A DNA stretch of 64,000 bases from Dyadobacter sp. MSC1_007 (GCF_023667495.1 NZ_JAMOZL010000003.1:434001-498000), one strand, 5' to 3'. Shown: positions 25,343-34,800, counted from the first letter of the stretch. Numbers and translations are program-made. Notes: a model not told the origin generated them from the sequence alone.

Positions 25343-26647
25343 CTATCCGGGCATTACACTTAGCACAGTTTCCAGCGCCATTCCACGTGACCCTTTGATG
25401 AGGATATATGTATTTTCTTGCGGGTTATCCATAATCCAGTTGTGTAGCGAAAACTTATCGGGAAAGTAGTAGGCTTTGGGGAGCGCAGGCAACGCATGTT
25501 GCATCAATTGCCCTGAAAGGATCACGATATCAAACTTTTCAGCAGCGATCAGCTTGCCTAATGCCAGATGTTCTTCCGGGGCGGCGTCGCCCAGCTCGAA
25601 CATATCGCCAAGAACCAGCATTTTCCTCGGAGCATCCAGCCTTGCAAAGTTGGCGACAGCGGCTGCCATAGAGGAAGGATTGGCATTATAGGCGTCCATA
25701 ATGACCGTATTGCTTCCCTTCTTGACGATCTGTGAACGGTTGTTATCGGGCTCGTAATTGGCAACGGCCTCATACGCGTCGTCATCCGACACGCCAAAAT
25801 GCTTTCCTACCGCTAGCGCAGCACAGATATTATCAAAGTTATAGCGGCCCGGCAAATGCGTGGTAACCGTTTTGCTTCCGTTCTTGAACACTACAAACGG
25901 GTTTTCTTCCAGCAATGAAGGATTAACAGGGCTGTTTTCTGAACAATAGAAAACAATTTCACCGAATGCACGGCGCTTGCTCACCATGTCCATGATCACT
26001 TCCTGCGTGGAGTTCACAAAAACGGTGCCCTTCTTTTTAGACAGAAAATCAAACAATTCCCCTTTGCCCTTGATAATGCCCTGCACGCCGCCGAAACCTT
26101 CAAGATGTGCCTTGCCGATGTTGGTGATCAGGCCGTGAGTAGGAAGCGCAATGCTGCTCAATAATGCAATTTCCTGCTGATGGTTTGCCCCCATTTCGAT
26201 GACTGCCATTTCATGTTTCGCAGGGTCGATGGACAAAATGGTGAGCGGCACGCCGATATGGTTGTTCAGGTTGCCTTTCGTTGCATAGGTGTTGTATTTC
26301 ATGGAAAGCACCTTTGCAATCAGCTCTTTCGTGGTGGTTTTGCCATTGGAGCCGGTAAGCGCCAGCACCGGGAAGCCGAATGTTTTCCGATGGTGGCGCG
26401 CAAGGTCTTGTAATGCAGCGAACACATTTTCAGCGAGCAGGAGCCGGTCACTGGTCACAACAGCCGGATCGTCGACCACCGCATAGGCGGCACCCTTCGT
26501 GAGCGCATCGGCCGCATATTGATTACCGTCGAACTTATCCCCTTTTAAGGCGAAGAAAATGCAGCCCTGGCTGATTTGTCGGGTGTCGGTGGAAATTGCG
26601 GCACCCTTCTTAAATATATCGTAAAGCGTTTCTGTGGAAGTATACAT
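25343..26647 (-). CDS. murF: UDP-N-acetylmuramoyl-tripeptide--D-alanyl-D-alanine ligase
   Basis: A 434-residue cytosolic Mur ligase that adds D-Ala-D-Ala to UDP-MurNAc-tripeptide, the last cytoplasmic step of the peptidoglycan precursor. The N-terminal domain begins STDTRQISQGCIFFALKGDKFDGNQYAADAL. The ATP loop is TGSNGKTTTKE (98-108). The central domain has GNLNNHIGVPLTIL and EMGANHQQEIALLS. The C-terminal domain has DAYNANPSSMAAAV and LGDMFELG, both MurF-specific. The gene stands alone, not in the usual dcw cluster; this is common in Bacteroidota outside the cluster only for some ligases, so a second copy elsewhere is possible. Confidence 0.95.
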   Translation of the reverse strand: MYTSTETLYDIFKKGAAISTDTRQISQGCIFFALKGDKFDGNQYAADALTKGAAYAVVDDPAVVTSDRLLLAENVFAALQDLARHHRKTFGFPVLALTGSNGKTTTKELIAKVLSMKYNTYATKGNLNNHIGVPLTILSIDPAKHEMAVIEMGANHQQEIALLSSIALPTHGLITNIGKAHLEGFGGVQGIIKGKGELFDFLSKKKGTVFVNSTQEVIMDMVSKRRAFGEIVFYCSENSPVNPSLLEENPFVVFKNGSKTVTTHLPGRYNFDNICAALAVGKHFGVSDDDAYEAVANYEPDNNRSQIVKKGSNTVIMDAYNANPSSMAAAVANFARLDAPRKMLVLGDMFELGDAAPEEHLALGKLIAAEKFDIVILSGQLMQHALPALPKAYYFPDKFSLHNWIMDNPQENTYILIKGSRGMALETVLSVMPG

Positions 26648-26717
26648 GAATTGTCCGGTCTTTATAAAGTTATGCGGGCTTATTTCGTTAGGTTTAGGAC
26701 AAACAAGTCCCGTACGG

Positions 26718-26744
26718 ATTCCGCGCGGCGTCCGCGGAATCCTG
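26718..26744. repeat. GC-rich perfect palindrome between murF and a divergent gene
   Basis: Arms GGATTCCGCG and CGCGGAATCC around a 7-base loop, in the 123-base gap between the two divergent start codons. No T-run. It could be an operator or an RNA hairpin in the murF leader. Confidence 0.5.
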
Positions 26745-26770
26745 CAAAACTAATAGATTATTCATCAACG

Positions 26771-29020
26771 ATGCGAACCAAATTTACCTCCTTCATCCTC
26801 TTCGTTATATCTTTAATTCCCTTCTCTCGGCTTATCGCCCAACAGGCGTGGTTCAGGGCGGACACCATTACCGGGGTGTCGGCGAAAGGGGTGAAACTGA
26901 CAAATCCCTGGGGCGGGGGCCTTAATGCTTCCCAGTTCCTGAAAATGAAACTGAATGGCGATGCGGACGAGGACCTGGTTGTTTACGACCGCACCAATAG
27001 CAAAGTTTCCACGTTTCTGGCCGCGCCGGATCCTGCACAGCCCGGCAAAAAGACATTCATTCATGCTCCTTATTATGAAACCTTATTTCCGCAGGCCGAT
27101 AACTGGATGATCCTCGCGGATTACAATGGCGACGGTTTAAAGGACCTCTTTGCGAGTACGTCTTTGGGGATCAGCGTTTACCGGCAGGTAAAATCAGGCA
27201 ATGCGTGGTCTTGGAAGCTGATAAGGGATGTTTTGTATACCAAAGGTTTTTCAAGTAATATCAATTTGCAAGTCTCCGGGACTGATATTCCTGGCATTAC
27301 CGACATTGACGACGACGGCGATCTGGATCTGCTGACCTTTGATTTTTCAGGAGCATATATCGAGCTTCATCAAAACCTGAGCATGGAAAAATTTGGTGTC
27401 CCGGATAGTCTCGGAACCAACACAAGCCCTGTTTTCCAACGCAATGGCGACTGTTGGGGCAATTTCCATAAGGGTGAAGGCGAAGGCTTTGTTTTTGGAG
27501 AAGATTGCGGCGTGGTAGCCAATCCCGGCGGTCGCATTATGCACGCAGGAAACTCTATTATGTTGCACGATTTAAACGGCGACGGGGCCAAGGATTTACT
27601 CGCCGGGCATGTGAGCAACGAGCATATTTCTTTCCTTACCAATGCCAAAAAAGGCATTATCGCCGATTTTAATAGTTATTCAAACACTTATCCGATAACG
27701 GATCCTGTTTCAATGCACATTTTCCCAGCGGCGTTTTACGAGGACGTTGATTTTGATGGTGTAAAAGACCTGCTTATTGCGCCTAGCATCGCAGCAAATG
27801 ATATTAATCTCACTGATTTCAAATCGTCGGGCTGGTATTACCATAATGATGGCGCAAGCGACAAGCCTACATTCAAACTGGTTCAGAAGAATTTTTTGCA
27901 AGATCAGATGATCGATGTGGGAGAGAATGCAGCTCCTGCCTTTGCCGATATGGACGGTGACGGCGACCTGGATATGCTCGTTGGAACGGGCGGAATGCCT
28001 GTCACCGGCGGTTATAAAGGTAGTTTATGGTATTTTAAAAATGAAGGGACGGCCACACAGCCCGCTTTCAGCATTGAATCTGAAAATTACCTGGATCTCG
28101 TGTCGAAACTCTCATTATATAGCATCAAACCACAATGGGCTGATTTCAATGGAGACGGCGTGGTGGATCTCGGATTCGCAGGAACATCTTCCACGACATT
28201 GAAATTGGAATATCGCTACATTCCCAACAAGGGAGCACCCAATGCCGCCGTGCAGATCAATCTGGCGGATGCAGTGACGATCACATTGCCTTCTGAATTG
28301 CAGACAGGCGATTCGCCCTATTTTTATGACGCCGATGGAGATGGTGACCTGGATTTACTGGTGGGCAAAACGCAGGGAAACATTTATTACTATTCCAATT
28401 CAGGGCCTGCCAAACAATATACATTTAAACTCGAAACAGACGCATTTGCAGGCGTTGGAATCAATTTCGCGGGACGTTTCCCGCAATTGGCCGTGGCGGA
28501 TTTCGACCTCGACGGTAAGCCAGACCTTCTTACAGCTGATCATACCGGCAATGTCCGTGTTTTCAGTAATGCCGACTGGGGTAAATGGACGGAGCGCGGA
28601 ACCAATCTGGTAAGCGTTAATGGCAAAGCATCTTCGGTCAATTTTGGAAATTACCTGTCAGTCGCTGTGGCCGATTTGAATGGCGATAAAAAACCTGACC
28701 TGGCTGTGGGGAACAACGCAGGTGGCGTGAGATTGCTTTCAAACATTCTGCCTGTCACGATTACCGGAACTGAGCCTGGTGCCGGACTGGAAGTGAAGGT
28801 ATTTCCGAACCCAGCGGTGGGTTATCTCAAAATACGCTCAACCAAGAGCGGCACTGTTGATATTATCACTGCCGGAGGAGTCAAAATCCAGCGTGGACGA
28901 CCGGTTAAGGCAGATATAGAAACAGAAATCTCAACGGCAACCTGGCCAGCAGGACTTTATCTGCTGGAATTGAATGCAGGTGACAGCCGGATCGTCAGAA
29001 AGGTCGTTGTTGGGGAATAA
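26771..29020 (+). CDS. Secreted VCBS/FG-GAP repeat protein with T9SS type A sorting domain
   Basis: A 749-residue protein (ATG at 26771, signal peptide ending near LIAQ). It contains about eight FG-GAP/VCBS strands with the calcium-binding pattern DxDxDGxxDL (DYNGDGLKDLF, DIDDDGDLDLL, DMDGDGDLDML, DFNGDGVVDLG, DADGDGDLDLL, DFDLDGKPDLL, DLNGDKKPDLA), predicting a beta-propeller. The last ~80 residues (VFPNPAVGYLKI...GGVKIQRG...WPAGLYLLEL...VRKVVV) are a T9SS type A sorting domain, so it is exported through the T9SS and attached to or released from the surface. The ligand is unknown. Confidence 0.9.
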   Translation: MRTKFTSFILFVISLIPFSRLIAQQAWFRADTITGVSAKGVKLTNPWGGGLNASQFLKMKLNGDADEDLVVYDRTNSKVSTFLAAPDPAQPGKKTFIHAPYYETLFPQADNWMILADYNGDGLKDLFASTSLGISVYRQVKSGNAWSWKLIRDVLYTKGFSSNINLQVSGTDIPGITDIDDDGDLDLLTFDFSGAYIELHQNLSMEKFGVPDSLGTNTSPVFQRNGDCWGNFHKGEGEGFVFGEDCGVVANPGGRIMHAGNSIMLHDLNGDGAKDLLAGHVSNEHISFLTNAKKGIIADFNSYSNTYPITDPVSMHIFPAAFYEDVDFDGVKDLLIAPSIAANDINLTDFKSSGWYYHNDGASDKPTFKLVQKNFLQDQMIDVGENAAPAFADMDGDGDLDMLVGTGGMPVTGGYKGSLWYFKNEGTATQPAFSIESENYLDLVSKLSLYSIKPQWADFNGDGVVDLGFAGTSSTTLKLEYRYIPNKGAPNAAVQINLADAVTITLPSELQTGDSPYFYDADGDGDLDLLVGKTQGNIYYYSNSGPAKQYTFKLETDAFAGVGINFAGRFPQLAVADFDLDGKPDLLTADHTGNVRVFSNADWGKWTERGTNLVSVNGKASSVNFGNYLSVAVADLNGDKKPDLAVGNNAGGVRLLSNILPVTITGTEPGAGLEVKVFPNPAVGYLKIRSTKSGTVDIITAGGVKIQRGRPVKADIETEISTATWPAGLYLLELNAGDSRIVRKVVVGE

Positions 29021-29102
29021 GTCATGCAGGCTTTAAGAGCGGGGTTTTAACCAGTAGATAGCCCTGTGAACGCCCTTACATGATAAAATTTAAAAAATAT
29101 TC

Positions 29103-30185
29103 ATGCAAGCTCTTCTGGGTGTTATCTTCCATTTTATCGGTGGCTTTGCTTCCGGCAGTTTTTATATTCCATACAAGCAAGTTAAGGGCTGGGCCTGGGA
29201 GTCTTACTGGATCGTTGGAGGTATTTTTTCATGGCTGATCGTACCGCCCCTTGCCGCGTTCATGACCATTCCGGGTTATATGGACATTATCAACCATACC
29301 GATGGCGGGATTCTGTTCCTTACCTACTTTTTTGGCGTCTTATGGGGGATTGGGGGGCTTACATATGGTCTCGGCGTGCGCTATCTGGGCGTTTCACTCG
29401 GCAGTTCAATCATCCTCGGGCTTTGCTCGGTATTCGGGGCTTTGATTCCCTCTATCTATTATCAATTCAATCCCAAAGCAGGTAAAGACACAATTTCGGA
29501 CCTTTTTACCAGCAGCTGGGGCCAAATGGTGCTGCTCGGATTGCTCGTATGCGTGATCGGGATCATCATTTGTGGAAAAGCGGGAGGAATGAAGGACGCC
29601 GACCGCAAAAAGAGAGGCGTAGCAGTGGATGATCAAACTGAATTCAAAATCGGCCTGGGATTGACCGTTTCGATCATTTCAGGTGTTTTGAGTGCATGTT
29701 TCGCATTCGGTATCGATGCGGGCAAAGTAATGGCCGAGGAAGCAAATGCATTGTGGAAAGCGGCAAATCCGGGAGATGGAGAATTTTTATTCCAAAATAA
29801 TGTAACCTACGTAGTCATTCTTTGGGGCGGATTGACGACCAACTTGATCTGGTGTATGATCCTGAATGCACGTAATAAAACATTCGGCAACTACACCGAC
29901 TCGTCTACACCGCTGGTTTCCAACTATATATTCTCTGCATTGGCAGGCACGACCTGGTTTTTACAATTCTTTTTCTACGGAATGGGCGAAAGTAAACTAG
30001 GCAACGGAGCAAGCTCGTGGATCCTCCATATGGCATTCATCATCCTGGTTGCGAACTCGTGGGGACTAGCCCTTAAAGAATGGAAAGCAGTAAGTAAGAA
30101 AACGATTACCACCATCATTACCGGGATATTGGTGATCATTCTCTCGGTCTTAATCGTGGGTTACGGAAATTATCTGAAAGAATAG
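29103..30185 (+). CDS. rhaT: L-rhamnose/proton symporter
   Basis: A 360-residue inner-membrane protein with about ten transmembrane helices. Family hallmarks of RhaT are present: the N-terminal IFHFIGGFASGSFYIPYKQVKGWAWESYW segment, the GLGVRYLGVSLGSSIILGLCSVFGALIP helix and FYGMGESKLGNGASSWILHMAFI near the end. It imports L-rhamnose with H+. No rhamnose isomerase, kinase or aldolase gene is in the window. A DUF6786 lipoprotein starts 3 bases downstream and is co-transcribed, so the actual sugar could be rhamnose or a related deoxysugar. Confidence 0.93.
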   Translation: MQALLGVIFHFIGGFASGSFYIPYKQVKGWAWESYWIVGGIFSWLIVPPLAAFMTIPGYMDIINHTDGGILFLTYFFGVLWGIGGLTYGLGVRYLGVSLGSSIILGLCSVFGALIPSIYYQFNPKAGKDTISDLFTSSWGQMVLLGLLVCVIGIIICGKAGGMKDADRKKRGVAVDDQTEFKIGLGLTVSIISGVLSACFAFGIDAGKVMAEEANALWKAANPGDGEFLFQNNVTYVVILWGGLTTNLIWCMILNARNKTFGNYTDSSTPLVSNYIFSALAGTTWFLQFFFYGMGESKLGNGASSWILHMAFIILVANSWGLALKEWKAVSKKTITTIITGILVIILSVLIVGYGNYLKE

Positions 30186-30188
30186 CCT

Positions 30189-31427
30189 ATGAAAATGCAT
30201 TATCCCTTGGTTTTGATGATGTTGGCAGGGATAGGGTGTGGAACCGGTACAAAAAGCAATCACGAAAAATTGGAAGAGCAGCAAACACAGGCGGCGGGCA
30301 CATTCGGCTACGACCTGCAATTTTTGAAGAAATACAAAGAAACCATCGTCCTCACTGCCGCCGATAACCCCGACGCAAGGGCTCTCATTAACCCTGCCTT
30401 TCAAGGCAGGGTCATGACCACCACCGCCAACGGCAACGCAGGCAACAGCTACGGCTGGATCAACTACAAGCTCATTGAAAGCGGACAATACCAGCCCCAC
30501 ATGAATGGATTTGGCGGGGAAGAGCGTTTCTGGCTTTCACCGGAAGGCGGGCAGTTTTCTGTCTATTTCAAGAAAGGGCAGACGTTTGATTTCGAAAACT
30601 GGCAAACGCCGGCACTGATCGACACGGTATCTTATAAAGTGGTGGAATCGGATGCTTCTTCGGTGAAGTTTCAGATCAATGCAATGATAGAAAACCACAC
30701 CGGGACGATGTTCGTGATCGAGATCAACCGGAAAGTAGCCATGCTCGATAAGGAAGCGATTATGTCCACACTTGGCTTGCATTCACTCGACGATTGCAAG
30801 GCGGTGGCTTACCGGTCGATTAATTCTATTGTAAACAAGGCTGCTGAATGGAAGCCCGAAACCGGCATGCTGGGCATCTGGTTGCTGGGCATGTTCAGGC
30901 CATCTGACAAAACCGTTATTATAGCACCATTTTCAACCCAGCATTCAGAAAAGCCATTGATTACCGATGACTATTTTGGTAAAATTCCTGCTGACCGGCT
31001 CGTTGTTAAAGACTCGACGCTGTTCTTGAAAGCCGATGGTAAGTTTCGCAGCAAAATAGGCATTGCTCCTCGTTCCGCACGGAATGTCGCGGGAAGCTAT
31101 GATGCAGAAAAAGGTATTCTCACCATCATCAAATACGACCTCGAACCGGAAGGAAAGTACATGAAATCCACCTGGGAGATTCATAAAGACCCCTATAACG
31201 GCGATGCGTTGAATGCCTACAACGATGGCAAGCTTGCAGACGGGACACAAATGGGACCGTTTTATGAATTGGAATCCAATTCATCCGTAAAAGCATTGAA
31301 AGAAGGCGAATCCATTACGCACAGCCAGAATACCTACCATTTTGAAGGAGACAGGGCCACTTTGAATGCGATTTCCAAAAAAGTTCTCGGCGTGGATCTG
31401 GATCAAACTGCTGTGATATTTAAGTAA
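30189..31427 (+). CDS. DUF6786-type lipoprotein, aldose-epimerase-like
   Basis: A 412-residue lipoprotein (lipobox GIGC, C17). The body has the beta-sandwich look of aldose-1-epimerase/galactose-mutarotase relatives (NPAFQGRVMTTTANGNAGNSYGWINY, HMNGFGGEERFWLSPEGGQFSVYF, FYELESNSS), without a clearly conserved catalytic His-Glu pair. It follows rhaT after 3 bases, so it likely acts on, binds or mutarotates a sugar destined for that transporter. The family assignment is from memory of the domain and is moderate. Confidence 0.7.
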   Translation: MKMHYPLVLMMLAGIGCGTGTKSNHEKLEEQQTQAAGTFGYDLQFLKKYKETIVLTAADNPDARALINPAFQGRVMTTTANGNAGNSYGWINYKLIESGQYQPHMNGFGGEERFWLSPEGGQFSVYFKKGQTFDFENWQTPALIDTVSYKVVESDASSVKFQINAMIENHTGTMFVIEINRKVAMLDKEAIMSTLGLHSLDDCKAVAYRSINSIVNKAAEWKPETGMLGIWLLGMFRPSDKTVIIAPFSTQHSEKPLITDDYFGKIPADRLVVKDSTLFLKADGKFRSKIGIAPRSARNVAGSYDAEKGILTIIKYDLEPEGKYMKSTWEIHKDPYNGDALNAYNDGKLADGTQMGPFYELESNSSVKALKEGESITHSQNTYHFEGDRATLNAISKKVLGVDLDQTAVIFK

Positions 31428-31447
31428 ACTTCCTCTTAATGCTATAC

Positions 31448-31473
31448 AACGCTGGCGTATATGAGCCAGCGTT
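31448..31473 (+). terminator. Hairpin after the rhaT operon
   Basis: Nine-bp perfect stem AACGCTGGC / GCCAGCGTT, 20 bases after the stop; no long T-run. Confidence 0.55.
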
Positions 31474-31581
31474 CATCTCCTATTACGGTAATTTATCCGC
31501 TGGATAACTGACCTGTGCCTCATAAATATCTCTCTTCGTGAATGTTGCTCAATAAGTAGACATTAGGCATTCAAATGATGT

Positions 31582-31651
31582 CAAATGTTAAACTTTTACC
31601 GATCACGCACGATGAAAAGAATTAAAAAAGCAGGGCGCATAGCATTAAGTG
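31582..31651 (+). repeat. Direct repeat, copy 1 (leader and start of the first S74-domain gene)
   Basis: About 70 bases spanning the 5' leader and first ~13 codons recur at 32649-32718, 1067 bases downstream, with only two early mismatches. The duplication therefore covered the leader as well as the gene. Confidence 0.85.
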
Positions 31652-32646
31652 TCTTTGCCCTGAGTTTGGCAGCTTATGTTTCTGAAGCACAGGTTGGGAT
31701 AGGCACGATGCTGCCGCAGGAAAGGCTTCATGTTCACAACGGAGCACTATTGGGAACAAGCGACGCAGTGGGGCCTCAAAATAGCCCCTATTCGCAAGAG
31801 CAGGATCCCATCGAATTCAAAATGAAATGGTTCCAGGATAAAAGCGCGGTGCGCTTTTTGGGCGAACGGGTGGGGCAGACAGGGCTGGACAAGGCCTCTA
31901 TTGGAAATTACTCTTTTGCTTCGGGGTTTGAAGTGAGCGCCTCGGGTGAAGCGTGCAGTGCATTTGGGATAAGAACTTTCGCAGGCACCCGGGGGTCTTT
32001 CGCAAGTGGGCAGGAGGCGATGGCGGTTGGAAGCTCATCTTTCGCCCACGGAGTGAATGTTAAAGCGATCGGTCACCACAATGTCGCTATGGGTAGCCAA
32101 GTCGAAACCAACGGCTATAGTGGATGCTTTATTTTTGGTGATAATAGTGGAGGATCCACAAAAAGTTTGACCGACAATCAAATGATGATGAGATTCTCCG
32201 GAGGGTATAGATTGTATACGAATAATAATTCGTCGCTGGGATTGGTAATGGGTCCGGGAGGAAGCTCCTGGTCTGTTATTTCGGATCAAAACAAGAAGGA
32301 AAACTTTGTACCTGTAAACGGCGAAGACTTCTTGCAAAAGATCAGCACTATGAAACTATCTTCCTGGAATTATAAAGGCCAGGACCCAAAGACATTCCGG
32401 CATTATGGCCCGATGGCGCAGGATTTCTACGCGGCATTTGGAAAAGATATGCATGGAATAATCGGTTCGGACACTACTATCAATCAGGCGGATTTTGACG
32501 GAGTAAATCTGATCGCTATCCAGGCACTAATCCATCGGATGGAGCGGATCAATACCGATCTACGGGCGGAACTCGCGACAATCAGACAGGAACTTGCGAC
32601 GGTCAAGGCAAGCGCTCCAGGAAATGAACAAGCTTCCGCTAAATAA
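31612..32646 (+). CDS. Exported trimeric fibre protein: YadA-head-like repeats plus peptidase S74 chaperone domain (copy 1)
   Basis: A 344-residue protein from the ATG at 31612, with a signal peptide (MKRIKKAGRIALSVFALSLAAYVSEAQ). Residues ~95-175 carry head repeats of the pattern SFASGxxxxASGxxSxAFG typical of trimeric adhesins. From S224 comes an intramolecular chaperone of the S74 family (SDQNKKENF ... WNYKGQD..RHYGPMAQDFYAAFG...INQADFDGVNLIAIQAL), as in phage tail spikes. Its Ser-Lys pair is S224 and K229; by family knowledge it trimerises the fibre and then cleaves itself off before S224. A coiled coil closes the protein. No T9SS sorting domain or membrane anchor is seen. Confidence 0.85.
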   Translation: MKRIKKAGRIALSVFALSLAAYVSEAQVGIGTMLPQERLHVHNGALLGTSDAVGPQNSPYSQEQDPIEFKMKWFQDKSAVRFLGERVGQTGLDKASIGNYSFASGFEVSASGEACSAFGIRTFAGTRGSFASGQEAMAVGSSSFAHGVNVKAIGHHNVAMGSQVETNGYSGCFIFGDNSGGSTKSLTDNQMMMRFSGGYRLYTNNNSSLGLVMGPGGSSWSVISDQNKKENFVPVNGEDFLQKISTMKLSSWNYKGQDPKTFRHYGPMAQDFYAAFGKDMHGIIGSDTTINQADFDGVNLIAIQALIHRMERINTDLRAELATIRQELATVKASAPGNEQASAK

Positions 32647-32648
32647 AA

Positions 32649-32718
32649 CAAATGTTAAACTTTTACTGATCACGCACGATGAAAAGAATTAAAAAAGCAG
32701 GACGCATAGCATTAAGTG
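32649..32718 (+). repeat. Direct repeat, copy 2 (leader and start of the second S74-domain gene)
   Basis: Near-identical to 31582-31651; it begins 3 bases after the first gene's stop codon. Confidence 0.85.
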
Positions 32719-33740
32719 CCATCGCCCTGAGTTTGGTAGCTTATGTTTCCGAAGCCCAGGTCGGGATTGGGATCACGGTGCCGCAAGCGAAATTGCATGT
32801 ATACGATGGCTCGGTACTGGGTACCACACCCGAATTGCCGGGTGAAAACGACCCGTTTTTTGATCCAGATTTTATCGTCCCATTAAAGTATACGCTTCAA
32901 TGGTTTCATGACAAAAGTGCGTTCAGGTCTATTGGTGAGAGATTAGGGACGGGGGCTTTGGACGCTCAGAACATCGGTGGATTCTCGTTTGCATCCGGAT
33001 ATGAAAATTTCGCAACTGGAACCGCTGCTGCTGTGTTTGGATTAAGGTCGTCCGCAACTGGGAGTGCATCATTTGCGACTGGTCACAAGGCTTATGCGTC
33101 GGGGAATTACTCTTTTGCGTTTGGCGACGAAGTGACAGCGAGTGGAGGTGGATCTGTCGCCATGGGTGAATGGGTGTCGACTAACGGAAAAAATCATTCT
33201 TTCGTCTTGGGTTCGAAAGGAGGGCAGCTTCTTCAAAATGATGCCAATAACCAGATGGTGATGGGTTTTGCCGGTGGATACAAACTCTTAACAAGTAATA
33301 TCGCGAACGTTGGAGTTTTGTTGTCCGCGAATAGCAACTCGTGGTCATCTATCTCCGACGTCAACAAGAAAGAGAACTTCGCTTCTGTGAATGGCGAAGA
33401 CTTCCTTAATAAAATAGCTTCCATGAAACTGACCTCATGGAACTACAAAGGCCAGGATTCGAGAACACTCCGGCATTATGGGCCGATGGCGCAGGATTTC
33501 TACAAAGCCTTCGGAAAAGATGATTATGGTACAATCGGCACGGACACGACCATTAACCAGGCTGATTTTGACGGCATTAACCTTATTGCCATTCAGGCGC
33601 TGGTTAGAAGAACGGACGAATTGCTCAAAAAGAACAACGAACTGCTCGCGGAGATAGCCGAAATCAGAGCGCAGGTGGCAGTCGGCAGAAGCGCCACAGA
33701 TCCAAAGAAAAGGAAAAGGAATCTCCTCACAAAAAGATAA
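32679..33740 (+). CDS. Exported trimeric fibre protein: YadA-head-like repeats plus peptidase S74 chaperone domain (copy 2)
   Basis: A 353-residue tandem paralogue of the previous gene. The signal peptide and S74 domain are nearly identical (S226 and K231 in SDVNKKENF; RHYGPMAQDFYKAFG), while the head repeats (ATGTAAAVFGLRSSATGSASFATGHKAYASGNYSFAFG) and the region at 45-95 have diverged. It ends in a coiled coil and a very basic tail (KKRKRN). The difference in the head with a conserved chaperone suggests two fibres of different binding specificity. It precedes a T9SS-sorted protein by 36 bases, probably in one operon. Confidence 0.85.
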   Translation: MKRIKKAGRIALSAIALSLVAYVSEAQVGIGITVPQAKLHVYDGSVLGTTPELPGENDPFFDPDFIVPLKYTLQWFHDKSAFRSIGERLGTGALDAQNIGGFSFASGYENFATGTAAAVFGLRSSATGSASFATGHKAYASGNYSFAFGDEVTASGGGSVAMGEWVSTNGKNHSFVLGSKGGQLLQNDANNQMVMGFAGGYKLLTSNIANVGVLLSANSNSWSSISDVNKKENFASVNGEDFLNKIASMKLTSWNYKGQDSRTLRHYGPMAQDFYKAFGKDDYGTIGTDTTINQADFDGINLIAIQALVRRTDELLKKNNELLAEIAEIRAQVAVGRSATDPKKRKRNLLTKR

Positions 33741-33776
33741 CCCGATACTTTTCGATCACTTCAAATCATCCATGTT

Positions 33777-34763
33777 ATGAAGAAAAAGAACCTGATATTC
33801 GGCCTGGGGCTTTGTTTACTGGCCATAAAATCGCACGCCCAATTCGTCACGGGCAACAGTATGTTTGTAAATATTGGCACCATTTTCTCGGTTGATAGCC
33901 TGGTGCTGATCCCTACCGAAGGATTGAATCTCGGAGGGGATTATGTGATGAACGTCGAACACGTGGCGGTGCCGGGATCACCTACCGGCAGCATCGAGAG
34001 AAAATATGTTTTCAACTCCCCGATAAATTTTTCAGGAAGTGTTGGTGTGATTTATAATCCTTCCGAGTTGAATGGAAACACCGAATCGCTGCTGGAAGTG
34101 GCTAATTCGATTTCGGATGAATCGGCGTTCGTTACATTCACAGGCAGCACACGGAACCTGGGAATGCATTATGTGTCGAAAGATGTGGCAGACCTGGACA
34201 TTAGGATGCTTACGCTCGTCAATGGTCAGAGTGCGTTGCCGGTAACCTTAACAGCCTTCAATGCTACAAAGGCTGAGAATGGCACAAGGTTGGTCTGGAA
34301 TACCACGCAGGAAACTAATAGCGACTTTTTTGAAATCCAGCATAGTACAAATGGCAAAGTCTGGCATGCCTTGCACGAGATCAGGGCGGCGGGTGACAGC
34401 AGAGTGCTAAATGACTATTCTTTCCTTCATGCTGATCCAAGCGGCGGAGACAACCTTTACCGGCTAAAAATGGTGGACCGGGACAAGACGTTCTCTTACA
34501 GTCAGATCAGGCAAATTGTGTGGGACGGCTTGACGGCTCTTACTGTCTTTCCTAATCCTGCGTCGGATCAGCTAGAAGTCAGTGCGAAAAGGAAAATTTT
34601 GATTGAAAAACTAAAAATTCTTGACTCGGAAGGCACATTAGTGAAAGAAATCGATGCATCGGGCAAGCCAATCACTTTGCAAGGATTTGCTACCGGCCAC
34701 TATGTCCTAAAAGTAATTTATAAAGACGGAAGCTCCGAAAGCAGGCATTTTATCAAGAATTAA
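33777..34763 (+). CDS. Secreted protein with T9SS type A sorting domain
   Basis: A 328-residue protein with a signal peptide (ends at SHAQ). Residues 20-145 form an unrecognised beta domain. Then comes the linker domain LPVTLTAFNATKAENGTRLVW...NSDFFEIQHSTNGKVWHAL...NLYRLKMVD that in Bacteroidota precedes T9SS cargo tails. The last ~75 residues (VFPNPASDQLEVS...GHYVLKVIYKDGSSESRHFIKN) are a type A sorting domain. It follows the two fibre genes and could display or anchor them; this is inference. A strong terminator follows. Confidence 0.85.
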   Translation: MKKKNLIFGLGLCLLAIKSHAQFVTGNSMFVNIGTIFSVDSLVLIPTEGLNLGGDYVMNVEHVAVPGSPTGSIERKYVFNSPINFSGSVGVIYNPSELNGNTESLLEVANSISDESAFVTFTGSTRNLGMHYVSKDVADLDIRMLTLVNGQSALPVTLTAFNATKAENGTRLVWNTTQETNSDFFEIQHSTNGKVWHALHEIRAAGDSRVLNDYSFLHADPSGGDNLYRLKMVDRDKTFSYSQIRQIVWDGLTALTVFPNPASDQLEVSAKRKILIEKLKILDSEGTLVKEIDASGKPITLQGFATGHYVLKVIYKDGSSESRHFIKN

Positions 34764-34800
34764 CAAGGGCTTGTTGGTTAGTGGGAATGGTTGTATTACC

